64,000 nt of DNA from Klugiella xanthotipulae (GTDB taxonomy: Bacteria; Actinomycetota; Actinomycetes; Actinomycetales; Microbacteriaceae). A program made the translations under genes and the position numbers. The DNA is taken from contig NZ_VFPN01000001.1 in assembly GCF_006716695.1 (NCBI RefSeq), forward strand, positions 1,178,001 to 1,242,000. The letters are read 5' to 3'. The notes below the pieces were generated by a model. The model saw nothing but the letters and a program-made list of their open reading frames with translations, did not search any database and was not told the origin of the DNA. Positions 33,321 through 42,171 of this stretch are shown piece by piece. Positions within the stretch are counted from its first letter, which is position 1; each line of letters begins with the position of its first letter.

Positions 33321-35402
33321 ATGGCCGTAACGAGCAGACCCCGTTTTCGCCTGCTCAGGTACCCCGCTCTCGGCCTCAGTGCAGCACTCTTTCTGGTCGG
33401 CTCTACGCTCACCGGGCCGGCGGCCTCTTTCGCCGACGAGGATTCCAGCACGGGCGGTGACTCCGTCGGCGTCACCCTCACGGTCGCCTCCGCGAGCCCG
33501 ATGCTCGCCACCGACCAGAAGACGCTCAGCGTCAACGTGCAGGTGACCAACAACACTGATGCAGCCGTCGAGGCCCCCACTCTCAACCTTTACGTCGATC
33601 GCGACCGGGTCACCACAAGCGAGGGTCTGAGCAGCCAGATCAACGCGACCCCCACCGCCAGTACCTCCCAGCTCGGAACCCAGGTTTTCAATAGCAAACT
33701 CGACCGGATATCGGCCGGTGACTCACTCGAACAGACCCTCACGGTGCCCGTATCGGCCCTGGGCCTGCGTGCCGACGAACCGGGTGTATATCTGCTCTCG
33801 GGCGCGCTATCCGACCGGGGCGAGACTCCCGTCACCCGCAGCGCCCTCGTCTGGGGTAACGCCACCGCGGATACGCAGACCACCGCCACCCTGATCATTC
33901 CCGTCACGCTCCCCAGCTCACTCGACGCCCTCGCCACCGCAGCTCAGCTGAGTGACCTCACGAGCAAGACGGGTACCCTCTCCCAGCTCATCCCGATTGC
34001 GGAGCGCACGGGCGGCATCCTGGCCATCGACCCGCGCGTGCTGGCCTCCATCCGCATTCTGGGCAAGAGGGCGCCACAGAGCGCAATCACCTGGCTGGAC
34101 CAGTTGGCGGCCCTGAGTAATCCCAGTTTCGAGCTGCAATTTGCGGATGCCGACCTCGCGGCCCAGTCTCAGCTGGGCCTCACCGCACCTCTCGCTATCA
34201 CCAGCCTCTCCTACGCCGACCAGGACGGCACCTTCCTCGGTACCTCCGACTGGGCCACCGCCCTCCCCGCACTAACCGCCTGGAATTACAGCATGGATGA
34301 TGTGGTCTGGCCCGCCGCCGGTTCCGTTGTCACCGAGGACCTCGCCTTCTTCCAGCAGTCCGGCCGGGGCACCGTCATCCTCGACTCCACCAATGTGGCC
34401 GATAGCGCCACCGCCCGCACCACCCCGCGAGCTACGGTAGAGGGCCTTTCGGCACTCATCACCGATAGTGGCATCGCGGATGCCGTTGGCGATGCCCTCG
34501 CCGCCAAGACCACCACCGACTACAGTGCCGCGACCTCCCTCGCCGCCGCCGAGCTCACGCTGGAGGCGCAGCAAACCGGGGCCACGCCGCAGCACATCCT
34601 GCTTCCACTTGATCGCGGCGCCGTGGCCGATTCCACACGAATCACCTCGACTGTTAACACCCTGCGCTCACTCTCCGGGCTCACCCTGGCCTCACTCGAC
34701 TCGGCCGCCGAACGCTCAGACAGCGTGACCATCAACAACCGACCCATCGACGAGAACCGCCTGACAACCCTGATGACCGTGCTCGGCAACGAGACAGCCA
34801 TTGACTCGTTTGCGTCCGTACTCGTCACACCAGATTTACTTGCCAGCCTGCAACGCTCCCGAGTTCTTCACACTTTCGGTGCCGGTCTGGCCACGGGAGA
34901 GGATACGTTCTCGGCTCGCGTGCGCCCCGCCCTCACCCGTGATTCCGACACCCTCAACGGTGTAACAATTACCCCCACACCGCTTGTTCTGCTGGGCACC
35001 GAGTCGGCCATCCCGGTGCAGGTGAGCAACTCGCTGCTCTTCCCGGTTGCCGTCCGTGTGCACGCCGAGGCCAGCAATAACCGCCTGTACATCCCGGCCT
35101 CAACGGAGGTCACCACCATTGCGCCGTCCTCCCAGGTCAATATTGCGGTACCCGTGAAGGCAACCGTGTCCAACGGCGAGGTCAAGATCATCATGACACT
35201 GCACAACGGTGCGGACCAACCTGTCGGATCACCCGTTACCGCGGATGTGTCCCTACACGGCGATTGGGAGAGCATCGGCATCGTGATCCTCGGCGGTCTG
35301 GTTGTGCTGTTCTTCGGCTTCGGCGCGTGGCGCAGCGTACGCAATCGGCGCAAGCAGGCACACACGGCATCCCCTACCGCAACAGAGAGTGATAGCGAGT
35401 GA
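33321..35402 (+). CDS. DUF6049-type surface protein (Rv3909-like)
   Basis: The 693-residue protein has a signal peptide (about 1-38, LSAALFLVGSTLTGPAASFAD), a beta-rich N-terminal part (VTLTVASASPMLATDQKTLSVNVQVTNN), a central domain that may be enzyme-like (PIAERTGGILAIDPRVL, AITWLDQLAAL), further Ig-like strands, and one C-terminal membrane segment before a basic tail. The position between cca and murJ and the architecture match the uncharacterised DUF6049/Rv3909 family, presumed to act with MurJ in cell-wall assembly. Its stop overlaps the murJ GTG by 4 bases. Confidence 0.82.
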   Translation: MAVTSRPRFRLLRYPALGLSAALFLVGSTLTGPAASFADEDSSTGGDSVGVTLTVASASPMLATDQKTLSVNVQVTNNTDAAVEAPTLNLYVDRDRVTTSEGLSSQINATPTASTSQLGTQVFNSKLDRISAGDSLEQTLTVPVSALGLRADEPGVYLLSGALSDRGETPVTRSALVWGNATADTQTTATLIIPVTLPSSLDALATAAQLSDLTSKTGTLSQLIPIAERTGGILAIDPRVLASIRILGKRAPQSAITWLDQLAALSNPSFELQFADADLAAQSQLGLTAPLAITSLSYADQDGTFLGTSDWATALPALTAWNYSMDDVVWPAAGSVVTEDLAFFQQSGRGTVILDSTNVADSATARTTPRATVEGLSALITDSGIADAVGDALAAKTTTDYSAATSLAAAELTLEAQQTGATPQHILLPLDRGAVADSTRITSTVNTLRSLSGLTLASLDSAAERSDSVTINNRPIDENRLTTLMTVLGNETAIDSFASVLVTPDLLASLQRSRVLHTFGAGLATGEDTFSARVRPALTRDSDTLNGVTITPTPLVLLGTESAIPVQVSNSLLFPVAVRVHAEASNNRLYIPASTEVTTIAPSSQVNIAVPVKATVSNGEVKIIMTLHNGADQPVGSPVTADVSLHGDWESIGIVILGGLVVLFFGFGAWRSVRNRRKQAHTASPTATESDSE

Positions 35403-37048
35403 CAACACGCACCGACAATATCGGTCGGGCCAGCATGTGGCTGGCCTCGGGAACGATCATCTCTCGGGTCCTGGGTTTTGTGAAGGTCGCCGTCCTCGCC
35501 CAGACAATTGGGGCCGCGAGCGTGGGAATCAACGCGTTCACCCTCGCCAATTCGCTGCCCAACCAGCTGTACATGATCATTGCGGGCGGCGTGCTCAACG
35601 CGGTGCTCGTGCCGCAGATCGTTCGGGCAACCAAACAGGGTGACGGCGGCCTCGGCTACATCAACAAGCTGGTTACCCTGGCAATCGTGGTGTTGGGGGT
35701 CACGACCCTGCTCACCACCCTGCTGGCACCGTGGATCGTGTCGATCTATGCGGTATCCTCGGTGACCGGCTCTTCCGCCTCGGGTGACGCCATTCTGGCG
35801 CTGGCAATCGCTTTCGGTTACTGGTGTATGCCCCAGATCCTCTTTTACGGTCTCTACACGGTCCTCGGCGAGATTCTGAACGCCCGTCGGATGTTTGGCC
35901 CGTTTACCTGGGCCCCCATCCTCAACAATGTGGTCGCCATCGGTGGCCTGGTGCTTTTCACGGTGATGTTTGGGGCAGACCCCGAGGGAACCCTGACCGC
36001 GGGCGCGTGGGATGCCGGCAAGATCGCCGTGCTCGCGGGGAGCGCCACCCTCGGGGTGATTGCCCAGGCGGGCATCCTCATGGTCTTCTGGCGGCGCGTT
36101 GGCCTGAAGTTCCGCTTCGATTTTCAGTGGCGGGGCGTGGGTCTCAAGGCCGCGGGAAAGGCGTCAAGCTGGGCGTTCGGCATTATGATCGCGGGCCAGC
36201 TAGCCTACCTGGTCACCAATAATGTGGCCTGGATCGCGGCCGACTCGGGTTTCCCCTCGGTATTTGTGCTCAACATGGCGTGGCTCGTTTTTGTCCTGCC
36301 CCACTCAATCATCACGGTCTCCATCACCACCGCCCACTTCACCCGTATGAGCGAACACGCCGCAGCGGGTGATCTGGCGGCGGTGCGCCGGGACTTCTCG
36401 GAGATGGCACGCAGTGTCTTCCTTCTCATCACCCTCATTATGTGCGGGATTATCGTGCTCGCCATCCCGGTCAGCCGCCTCTTTGCCAACACCGATGCCC
36501 AGGTCATGCCGATGGCACTCGTGCTCGTGGGGCATATGGTGTGGCTCCTTTTCTTCACCTTCATCTTTCTTGTGCAGCGCACGTTTTACGCGCTCGGTGA
36601 CACGCGTAAGCCGTTCCTCTTCTTTGTCTTGCAATACGGCTTACAGTCCATCCTGTGCGTGGTGGTCGCGCTGACGATCACCGACCAGTTCATCGCATTC
36701 GGCATCTCGATTGCCCAGGGTCTCGCCATGGCCATCACAATGCCGGTCGCCCTGATGTGGCTCAAACGCGTGCTCACGGTAGGACTCGATGGTGCCCGTA
36801 TCACCCGCAGCATTGTGTTGTTTACGATCGCCGGTGTGGTGTCTTCCCTCGCGGGCTATCTTGTCACCCGCTGGCTGGGGGGCAATAGCGAGGGCGGCTG
36901 GGGAAACTCTTCTGTCCTGGGCGCGCTCGTCACTATGGCCATTGTGGGTGCCGTAATGAGCGTGATCTACCTCGGGATGCTCGTGGTCATGCGATCCGCC
37001 GACCTTCAGGCCGTCCTCAACCCTGTTATGCGTCGGCTGCGGCGGTAG
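35399..37048 (+). CDS. murJ: Lipid II flippase MurJ
   Basis: The 549-residue MOP-superfamily membrane protein has about 14 membrane segments and moves lipid II across the membrane. The N-terminal pattern MWLASGTIISRVLGFVKVAVLAQTIG and LPNQLYMIIAGGVLNAVLVPQI is characteristic. Mycobacterial MurJ carries a large cytoplasmic pseudokinase extension; this protein ends after the membrane core, so it lacks that domain. GTG start overlaps the DUF6049 stop (GTGA). Confidence 0.95.
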   Translation: MTTRTDNIGRASMWLASGTIISRVLGFVKVAVLAQTIGAASVGINAFTLANSLPNQLYMIIAGGVLNAVLVPQIVRATKQGDGGLGYINKLVTLAIVVLGVTTLLTTLLAPWIVSIYAVSSVTGSSASGDAILALAIAFGYWCMPQILFYGLYTVLGEILNARRMFGPFTWAPILNNVVAIGGLVLFTVMFGADPEGTLTAGAWDAGKIAVLAGSATLGVIAQAGILMVFWRRVGLKFRFDFQWRGVGLKAAGKASSWAFGIMIAGQLAYLVTNNVAWIAADSGFPSVFVLNMAWLVFVLPHSIITVSITTAHFTRMSEHAAAGDLAAVRRDFSEMARSVFLLITLIMCGIIVLAIPVSRLFANTDAQVMPMALVLVGHMVWLLFFTFIFLVQRTFYALGDTRKPFLFFVLQYGLQSILCVVVALTITDQFIAFGISIAQGLAMAITMPVALMWLKRVLTVGLDGARITRSIVLFTIAGVVSSLAGYLVTRWLGGNSEGGWGNSSVLGALVTMAIVGAVMSVIYLGMLVVMRSADLQAVLNPVMRRLRR

Positions 37049-37054
37049 TATTCC

Positions 37055-37873
37055 GTGACCTCCACGCCTGCATCCGCATCAGAGGAGGCCAAGCCTATCG
37101 TCGCACTCCTGCGAGCTGCGGGGTGCGTGTTTGCCGAGGAGGAGGCCGCGCTGCTTCGTGCCGAGGCACCAACCGGGCCGGATCTCGACACCCTCGTTGC
37201 TCGGCGAGTCGCGGGCGAACCGCTTGAGTACATCGTCGGCTGGGCCGATTTTGGAGGGCGGCGCCTGTCCGTGACCTCGGGGGTTTTCGTGCCGCGGCAC
37301 CGCAGCGAATTTCTGGCGATGCGCGCCCTCGATTGTGCCCGCGCCAGCGCCGATCCTGTCGTCCTCGATCTGTGCTGCGGGGCAGGGGCCGCGGCGGTCA
37401 CCCTCGCCGCCGCACTCGACCGGGTCACGGTGCACGCCGCAGACATCGACCCGGCGGCTGTGGCCTGTTCCCGGCGCAACCTCGCAGAATACGCGTGGCA
37501 TCCCGAGGCCTGCCACACCTGGTTGGGCGACCTCTATGCGCCGCTACCCACGTCACTGCGCGGCCGGGTGGATGTCCTGGTCACCAACGCCCCCTACGTT
37601 CCCACCGACGAGATCGCCCTGATGCCCACCGAGGCACGACTCTACGAGGCCCCCGCCGCACTCGACAGCGGGGAGGACGGACTCGCCCTCCAGCGCCGGG
37701 TTGCCACGGATGCCCCGAGCTGGCTGAGCCCGGGTGGCAGCTTAGTGATCGAGACGAGCGCACGCCAGGCGGAACGCACCCGAGACCTCCTGGCGGCTGT
37801 GGGCCTCCTCGCACGCATCGAACGCTCCGAGGAGTGGGATGCCACAGTTGTGATCGGAATTCGACAACTCTAA
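37055..37873 (+). CDS. HemK/PrmC-like methyltransferase with NAPY motif
   Basis: The 272-residue class I SAM methyltransferase has an N-terminal helical domain (about 1-85) with GEPLEYIVGWADFGG, SAM motif VLDLCCGAGAAAVTLA and acidic HAADIDP. The PrmC catalytic motif NPPY is NAPY here (VTNAPYVPTDEI). Proteins annotated as putative protein N5-glutamine methyltransferase carry this variant; whether they act on release factors is unclear. A canonical PrmC is probably elsewhere in the genome. GTG start, 6 bases after murJ, so probably co-transcribed. Confidence 0.8.
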   Translation: MTSTPASASEEAKPIVALLRAAGCVFAEEEAALLRAEAPTGPDLDTLVARRVAGEPLEYIVGWADFGGRRLSVTSGVFVPRHRSEFLAMRALDCARASADPVVLDLCCGAGAAAVTLAAALDRVTVHAADIDPAAVACSRRNLAEYAWHPEACHTWLGDLYAPLPTSLRGRVDVLVTNAPYVPTDEIALMPTEARLYEAPAALDSGEDGLALQRRVATDAPSWLSPGGSLVIETSARQAERTRDLLAAVGLLARIERSEEWDATVVIGIRQL

Positions 37874-38017
37874 ACCAATCGGTTCTGCCCGGTGACAGGT
37901 TATCCTCCACAGGCCGCACCTTTCTCCCGCCATCCACACTCGCCCCCTACAGACACCACGGGGAATAGTCGAACAATAGGATGGGTTGTATTCCCCGACA
38001 CACTAGGAGAGTTTCGC

Positions 38018-38944
38018 GTGCGAGAGATCATCATTATTGGTTCCGGCCCGGCCGGATACACCGCCGCTATTTATGCCGCACGTGCGGGGCTGGAGCCGCT
38101 GCTCCTCGCCAGTTCGGTTGAGGCGGGTGGTGAGCTCATGAACACCACCGAGGTCGAAAATTTCCCCGGTTTTCCCGAGGGAATTCAGGGCCCGGCGCTC
38201 ATGGAGAAACTTCAGGAACAGGCCGAGAAGTTTGGCACCACCGTCGCTTACGACGATGTCACCGAACTAGACCTGACCGGCACGACGAAGAAGGTTATCC
38301 TCGGTAATGGCGAGAGCCACGAGGCACATGCCCTCATCTTTGCGACAGGTTCGGCCTATCGCAAGCTGGGTCTACCGGATGAGGAGCGTCTCTCTGGCCG
38401 CGGGGTCTCGTGGTGCGCCACCTGCGATGGCTTCTTTTTTAAAGAAAAAACCATCGCCGTCGTGGGTGGGGGCGACTCCGCTATGGAGGAGGCAACTTTC
38501 CTCACTCGCTTCGCCAGCAAGGTCTACGTGGTACACCGCACAGACACCCTGCGCGCCTCCAAGATCATGCAGCAACGCGCGTTCGATAACGACAAGATTG
38601 AGTTTGTGTGGAACTCCGAGGTTATCGGCATCACCGGCGCGGAGGCGGTTGAGGGTCTCACCCTCCGCAACACGGTCACGGGGGCCGAGAGCTCACTCGA
38701 TGTCGGCGGTCTTTTCATCGCGATTGGTAACGACCCGCGCACTCACCTGATCCACAACACGTTAGAGCTCACTGCCGAGGGCACCATTGCCGTCGAGGGG
38801 CGCAGCTCACGAACAAGCGTCTCCGGGGTTTTTGCTGCCGGCGACGTGATTGACCCCACCTACCGCCAGGCCGTCACCGCGGCCGCCTCGGGCACCGTGG
38901 CCGCTCTGGATGCTGAGCATTTCCTGGCAGCCCTCGGAGAGTAA
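38018..38944 (+). CDS. trxB: Thioredoxin reductase
   Basis: The 308-residue FAD/NADPH enzyme reduces thioredoxin. It has FAD motif IIIIGSGPAGYTAAIYAARAG at the N-terminus, redox pair WCATCDG, NADPH motif VVGGGDSAMEEATFL and a C-terminal FAD motif GVFAAGDVIDPTYRQ. The GTG at 38018 has AGGAGAG upstream and gives the family start; earlier in-frame codons only add non-homologous sequence. trxA follows after 103 bases. Confidence 0.96.
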   Translation: MREIIIIGSGPAGYTAAIYAARAGLEPLLLASSVEAGGELMNTTEVENFPGFPEGIQGPALMEKLQEQAEKFGTTVAYDDVTELDLTGTTKKVILGNGESHEAHALIFATGSAYRKLGLPDEERLSGRGVSWCATCDGFFFKEKTIAVVGGGDSAMEEATFLTRFASKVYVVHRTDTLRASKIMQQRAFDNDKIEFVWNSEVIGITGAEAVEGLTLRNTVTGAESSLDVGGLFIAIGNDPRTHLIHNTLELTAEGTIAVEGRSSRTSVSGVFAAGDVIDPTYRQAVTAAASGTVAALDAEHFLAALGE

Positions 38945-39047
38945 CAAGCCCCCGCGAATAATTCGTGCCGACGTGCGTTAAGGAATGGTGCCAGCACCGA
39001 CAACGCATCCGGCCCTCCCACATCACAGATTTTCACAAGGAGATACC

Positions 39048-39374
39048 ATGTCAACAGCAGTCAATGTAACCGAGTCCAGCTTCGCGGAGGATGTCCTCAG
39101 CAGCGACAAGACCGTCCTGGTGGACTTTTGGGCAGAGTGGTGTGGCCCCTGCCGTTTGGTGGGCCCCATCCTGGATCAGATCGCGGCAGAAAACACCGAG
39201 AAAATCACTATCGTCAAGGTTAATGTAGACGAGAACCCATCACTCGCGGCAAAGTACCGGATCACTAACATCCCCGCGATGAAGGTGTTTAAGGGTGGCG
39301 AAGTTGTCGATACATTCATCGGTGCCCAGCCCAAGGTTGCCCTCGAACAAAAGCTCGCCCCTTATCTCTCCTAG
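39048..39374 (+). CDS. trxA: Thioredoxin
   Basis: The 108-residue protein has the WCGPC redox centre in VLVDFWAEWCGPCRLVGPIL and the cis-proline segment ITNIPAMKVFKGGE. It is the substrate of the adjacent thioredoxin reductase and reduces cytosolic disulfides. The ATG has AAGGAG 5 bases upstream. Confidence 0.97.
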   Translation: MSTAVNVTESSFAEDVLSSDKTVLVDFWAEWCGPCRLVGPILDQIAAENTEKITIVKVNVDENPSLAAKYRITNIPAMKVFKGGEVVDTFIGAQPKVALEQKLAPYLS

Positions 39375-39408
39375 TCCGCATCCGCGCCGCGCGGATTCAC
39401 CGCCTGCC

Positions 39409-39445
39409 GCCCGCCCCACCTTTCCGGTGGGGCGGGCGCATTTAT
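39409..39445 (+). terminator. Terminator after trxA
   Basis: GCCCGCCCCACC (39409-39420) pairs perfectly with GGTGGGGCGGGC (39426-39437), loop TTTCC, followed by an AT-rich stretch (ATTTATAT). Confidence 0.85.
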
Positions 39446-39557
39446 ATGCACCCCAACCCCACCACCAGATCAGTCCACTGAAAGGGATATGCGGGCTATT
39501 CCACGACTGCTCGGGGGGTAGGGTGGACAGATATTCGCTTCGTCTTTAGGAGGATCT

Positions 39558-40868
39558 GTGACGGCACAGGCCAACCTCGGTACCCGTCTTGACCCGTGGT
39601 ACGACCACTATGCGGCCCGGGCCGCGGGTCTCAGCGCATCGGAGGTTCGCGCGCTGTTTGCCGTTGCCTCCCGGCCCGAGGTGGTCTCCCTCGCGGGGGG
39701 AATGCCGTTTGTAGCTGGCCTGCCCAATACGGTCGTTTCAGCCTCCCTGGAGCGGGTAATGACCGAGCACGGCCCGCAAGCCCTCCAATACGGCTCCGGC
39801 CAGGGGGTCCCTGAGTTACGCGAGCACATCACACGGGTGATGGCTGCGGAGGGAATTACCGCGAGTCCGGACGATGTGGTTGTCACCACGGGATCCCAAC
39901 AGGCACTTGACCTGGTTACCAAGCTGTTCATCGACCCGGGAGACGTCATTCTGGCTGAGGCCCCCAGCTACGTGGGTGCTATTGGTATCTTCCGCTCCTA
40001 CCAGGCAAAAATTTCCCACGTTGCGATGGATGCTCATGGCCTGATTCCCGCCGCACTAGAGGAACGCATCGTCGAGTTGATGGCGGCCGGGGAGACCCTC
40101 AAGTTTCTGTACACAATCCCCAACTTCCACAATCCTGCCGGCGTCACCCTGACAACCGATCGGCGGGTTGAAATCTTGGAAATCTGCCGTCGGCACAGCA
40201 TCCTGGTGCTGGAAGATAACCCCTACGGTATGCTCGCCTTCGATGAGCCAGCCCCGCCCGCCCTGCGCTCTCTTGACGATGGCGTAATCTACCTGGGCTC
40301 TTTCTCAAAGACGCTCGCACCCGGTTTCCGTATCGGTTGGGCTCTCGCACCACACGCGATCCGCGAAAAACTTATCCTGGCTAACGAGTCGGCTATTCTC
40401 TGCCCCAGTTCGTTTAGTCAATTTGTCATCAGTGATTATCTGGACAACACCGATTGGCTGACCCAGATCAACACGTTCCGGGGCATCTATCACAGCCGCA
40501 AAAACGCCATGATTACCGCGCTCGAAGACAATCTCCCCAGCCTCAGCTGGACCAACCCCAACGGCGGCTTCTTTGTCTGGCTCACCCTGCCAGAGCAACT
40601 GGATTCCAAGGCTATGCTCCCCCGGGCGGTCAAGGAACTCGTTGCCTACACCCCCGGCACCGCGTTCTACGCGGATGGTGGCGGCAGACAGAATATTCGG
40701 CTCTCGTTCTGCTACCCGACCGAAGAGAGTATCGCTCTCGGCATCCGGCGCCTCACCACAGTAATTCGCGGTGAACTTGATTTACTCAACACGTTCGGTG
40801 GCTCCGGATCCATCAGCGCAGTGCCCACACCCGGTCGCTACAACGCACCTCCGCCCAACATTTCCTAG
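39558..40868 (+). CDS. PLP-dependent aminotransferase (2-aminoadipate/aromatic type)
   Basis: The 436-residue fold-type I aminotransferase has substrate segment VSLAGGMPFVAG, TTGSQQALDLVTKLFIDPGD, NFHNPAGVTLT, LEDNPYGML and the PLP lysine in YLGSFSKTLAPGFRIGW. This pattern fits the LysN/MocR-like class I group without a DNA-binding domain. The amino donor is not predictable; its position before ddl suggests a link to amino acid or wall metabolism. GTG start with TAGGAGG 8 bases upstream. Confidence 0.88.
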   Translation: MTAQANLGTRLDPWYDHYAARAAGLSASEVRALFAVASRPEVVSLAGGMPFVAGLPNTVVSASLERVMTEHGPQALQYGSGQGVPELREHITRVMAAEGITASPDDVVVTTGSQQALDLVTKLFIDPGDVILAEAPSYVGAIGIFRSYQAKISHVAMDAHGLIPAALEERIVELMAAGETLKFLYTIPNFHNPAGVTLTTDRRVEILEICRRHSILVLEDNPYGMLAFDEPAPPALRSLDDGVIYLGSFSKTLAPGFRIGWALAPHAIREKLILANESAILCPSSFSQFVISDYLDNTDWLTQINTFRGIYHSRKNAMITALEDNLPSLSWTNPNGGFFVWLTLPEQLDSKAMLPRAVKELVAYTPGTAFYADGGGRQNIRLSFCYPTEESIALGIRRLTTVIRGELDLLNTFGGSGSISAVPTPGRYNAPPPNIS

Positions 40869-40905
40869 TACGAAACTTCCTAGCACAACAAGGACACACC
40901 TGATC

Positions 40906-41928
40906 ATGACGGACTTTTCTGCACTCACCATCGTCGTCCTAGCCGGGGGGATTTCACACGAACGCGAGGTCTCACTTCGCACGGGGCGCCGTGTTGCCGA
41001 GGCCCTTGAGGCTGCCGGTCACAGCGTCATCGAACGAGAACCGGACGCCGCGCTCCTCCCCTATCTGCGGGCCAATACCCCCGACCTCGTCTGGCCTGCT
41101 CTGCACGGTGCGAGTGGTGAGGATGGTGCGCTCCTTTCGCTCCTTCAGGCGATGAAGATTTCCTATGTGGGCTCCCCCGCCAGTGCAGCACGATTAGCCT
41201 GGTCAAAACCACACGCCGCGGCCATCGTTGCCGCAGCCGGTGTGGCCACACCGGCGTCCATCACGCTCCCCCGTGACGAGTTCCGCGAACTTGGCGCTCA
41301 TAGCGTCCTCCCTCTGATCGCTGAAGCGCTGGGGTTCCCCCTCGTCGTTAAGCCCGCCCAGGGTGGTTCGGCACAGGGGGTCACGATTGTCTCGGAGGCC
41401 AGCGAGTTGCCCCGAGCAATGGTAGACGCCTACACGTACAGCGATATCGCGGTGATCGAGCGGCGCATTATCGGCACCGAGGTGGCCGTCAGTATCGTCG
41501 AGCACGAGGGCATCACCACCACTCTTCCCGCCGTAGAAATAGTGCCCCGATCAGGTATTTACAGCTACGAGGCACGCTATAACGCCGGCGAAACTTACTT
41601 TTATACCCCGGCCCGCCTGACAGATACTGTCACAACGGCCGTCTCTGAGGCGGCTCTCACCGCGCATGACGCGCTCGGTCTCCGACAGCTCTCCCGCATC
41701 GACTTCATCGTCGATAGCGATGGTTCGCCCGTGTTTTTGGAAGCGAGCGTGATGCCTGGCCTCACCGAAACCTCACTATTTCCCCTGGCCGCGAGTGCTG
41801 CGAACCTCACCCTGCCTGAGATCTGCTCACAGTTGGCACTGGATGCCATGGCCGCCTCAGATCGTGGGGCTATACCGCCTCTCTACTCCAATACCGAGGC
41901 CTTCGCCGACGATCCCGTCACCGAGTAA
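40906..41928 (+). CDS. ddl: D-alanine-D-alanine ligase
   Basis: The 340-residue ATP-grasp enzyme joins two D-alanines for peptidoglycan precursor synthesis. It has AGGISHEREVSLRTG at the N-terminus, WPALHGASGEDGALLSLL, FPLVVKPAQGGSAQGVTIV (ATP binding) and RIDFIVDSDGSPVFLEASVMPGLTETSLFPLAA with Mg ligands. The usual N-x-MPGxT ending reads ASVMPGLT here, with serine in place of asparagine at one metal-ligand position, a small oddity. The ATG at 40906 matches homologues. A second Ddl elsewhere is possible. Confidence 0.85.
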   Translation: MTDFSALTIVVLAGGISHEREVSLRTGRRVAEALEAAGHSVIEREPDAALLPYLRANTPDLVWPALHGASGEDGALLSLLQAMKISYVGSPASAARLAWSKPHAAAIVAAAGVATPASITLPRDEFRELGAHSVLPLIAEALGFPLVVKPAQGGSAQGVTIVSEASELPRAMVDAYTYSDIAVIERRIIGTEVAVSIVEHEGITTTLPAVEIVPRSGIYSYEARYNAGETYFYTPARLTDTVTTAVSEAALTAHDALGLRQLSRIDFIVDSDGSPVFLEASVMPGLTETSLFPLAASAANLTLPEICSQLALDAMAASDRGAIPPLYSNTEAFADDPVTE

Positions 41929-42113
41929 CCACACGATAGAGCCATTGCCCGGTTGTAATACACAGGGGTCACCGAAGGCGTCATTAGCAACCCAGCTATT
42001 CCCTAAAAATCACCTGATCAGGGGCTTGTTTGTAGTTTGCGGATTGTTGGTCCGGACTAAATCCGAAGAAAGACTGTCCCCCAGTGTTGAGGGTCAAGCA
42101 TTGAGTGTCAAGA
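41929..42113. other. Spacer between ddl and the parS palindrome
   Basis: This 185-base stretch has no coding frame with support. It contains short repeats of the type GTCAAGCATTGAGTGTCAAG near 42093-42112, next to the parS palindrome. Confidence 0.4.
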
Positions 42114-42161
42114 CATCGGAAGGGGTCTGTGTTTCACGTGAAACACAGACCCCTTCCGATG
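42114..42161. promoter_or_regulatory. parS site at the centre of a 48-bp perfect palindrome
   Basis: The core TGTTTCACGTGAAACA at 42130-42145 is the consensus parS bound by ParB. Perfect symmetry extends 16 bases further on each side (to 42114 and 42161), with GAAGGGGTCTGTG and CACAGACCCCTTC arms. It sits between convergent ddl and parB, 10 bases from the parB stop, so the RNA hairpin probably also terminates transcription from both sides. Confidence 0.9.
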
Positions 42162-42171
42162 CGTGTATGTC

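Noticed and set aside
31808-33586. 592-residue form of the cca product
   Set aside because: The extra 118 residues have no homology pattern and cover the divergent promoter and start of the DUF6049 gene.
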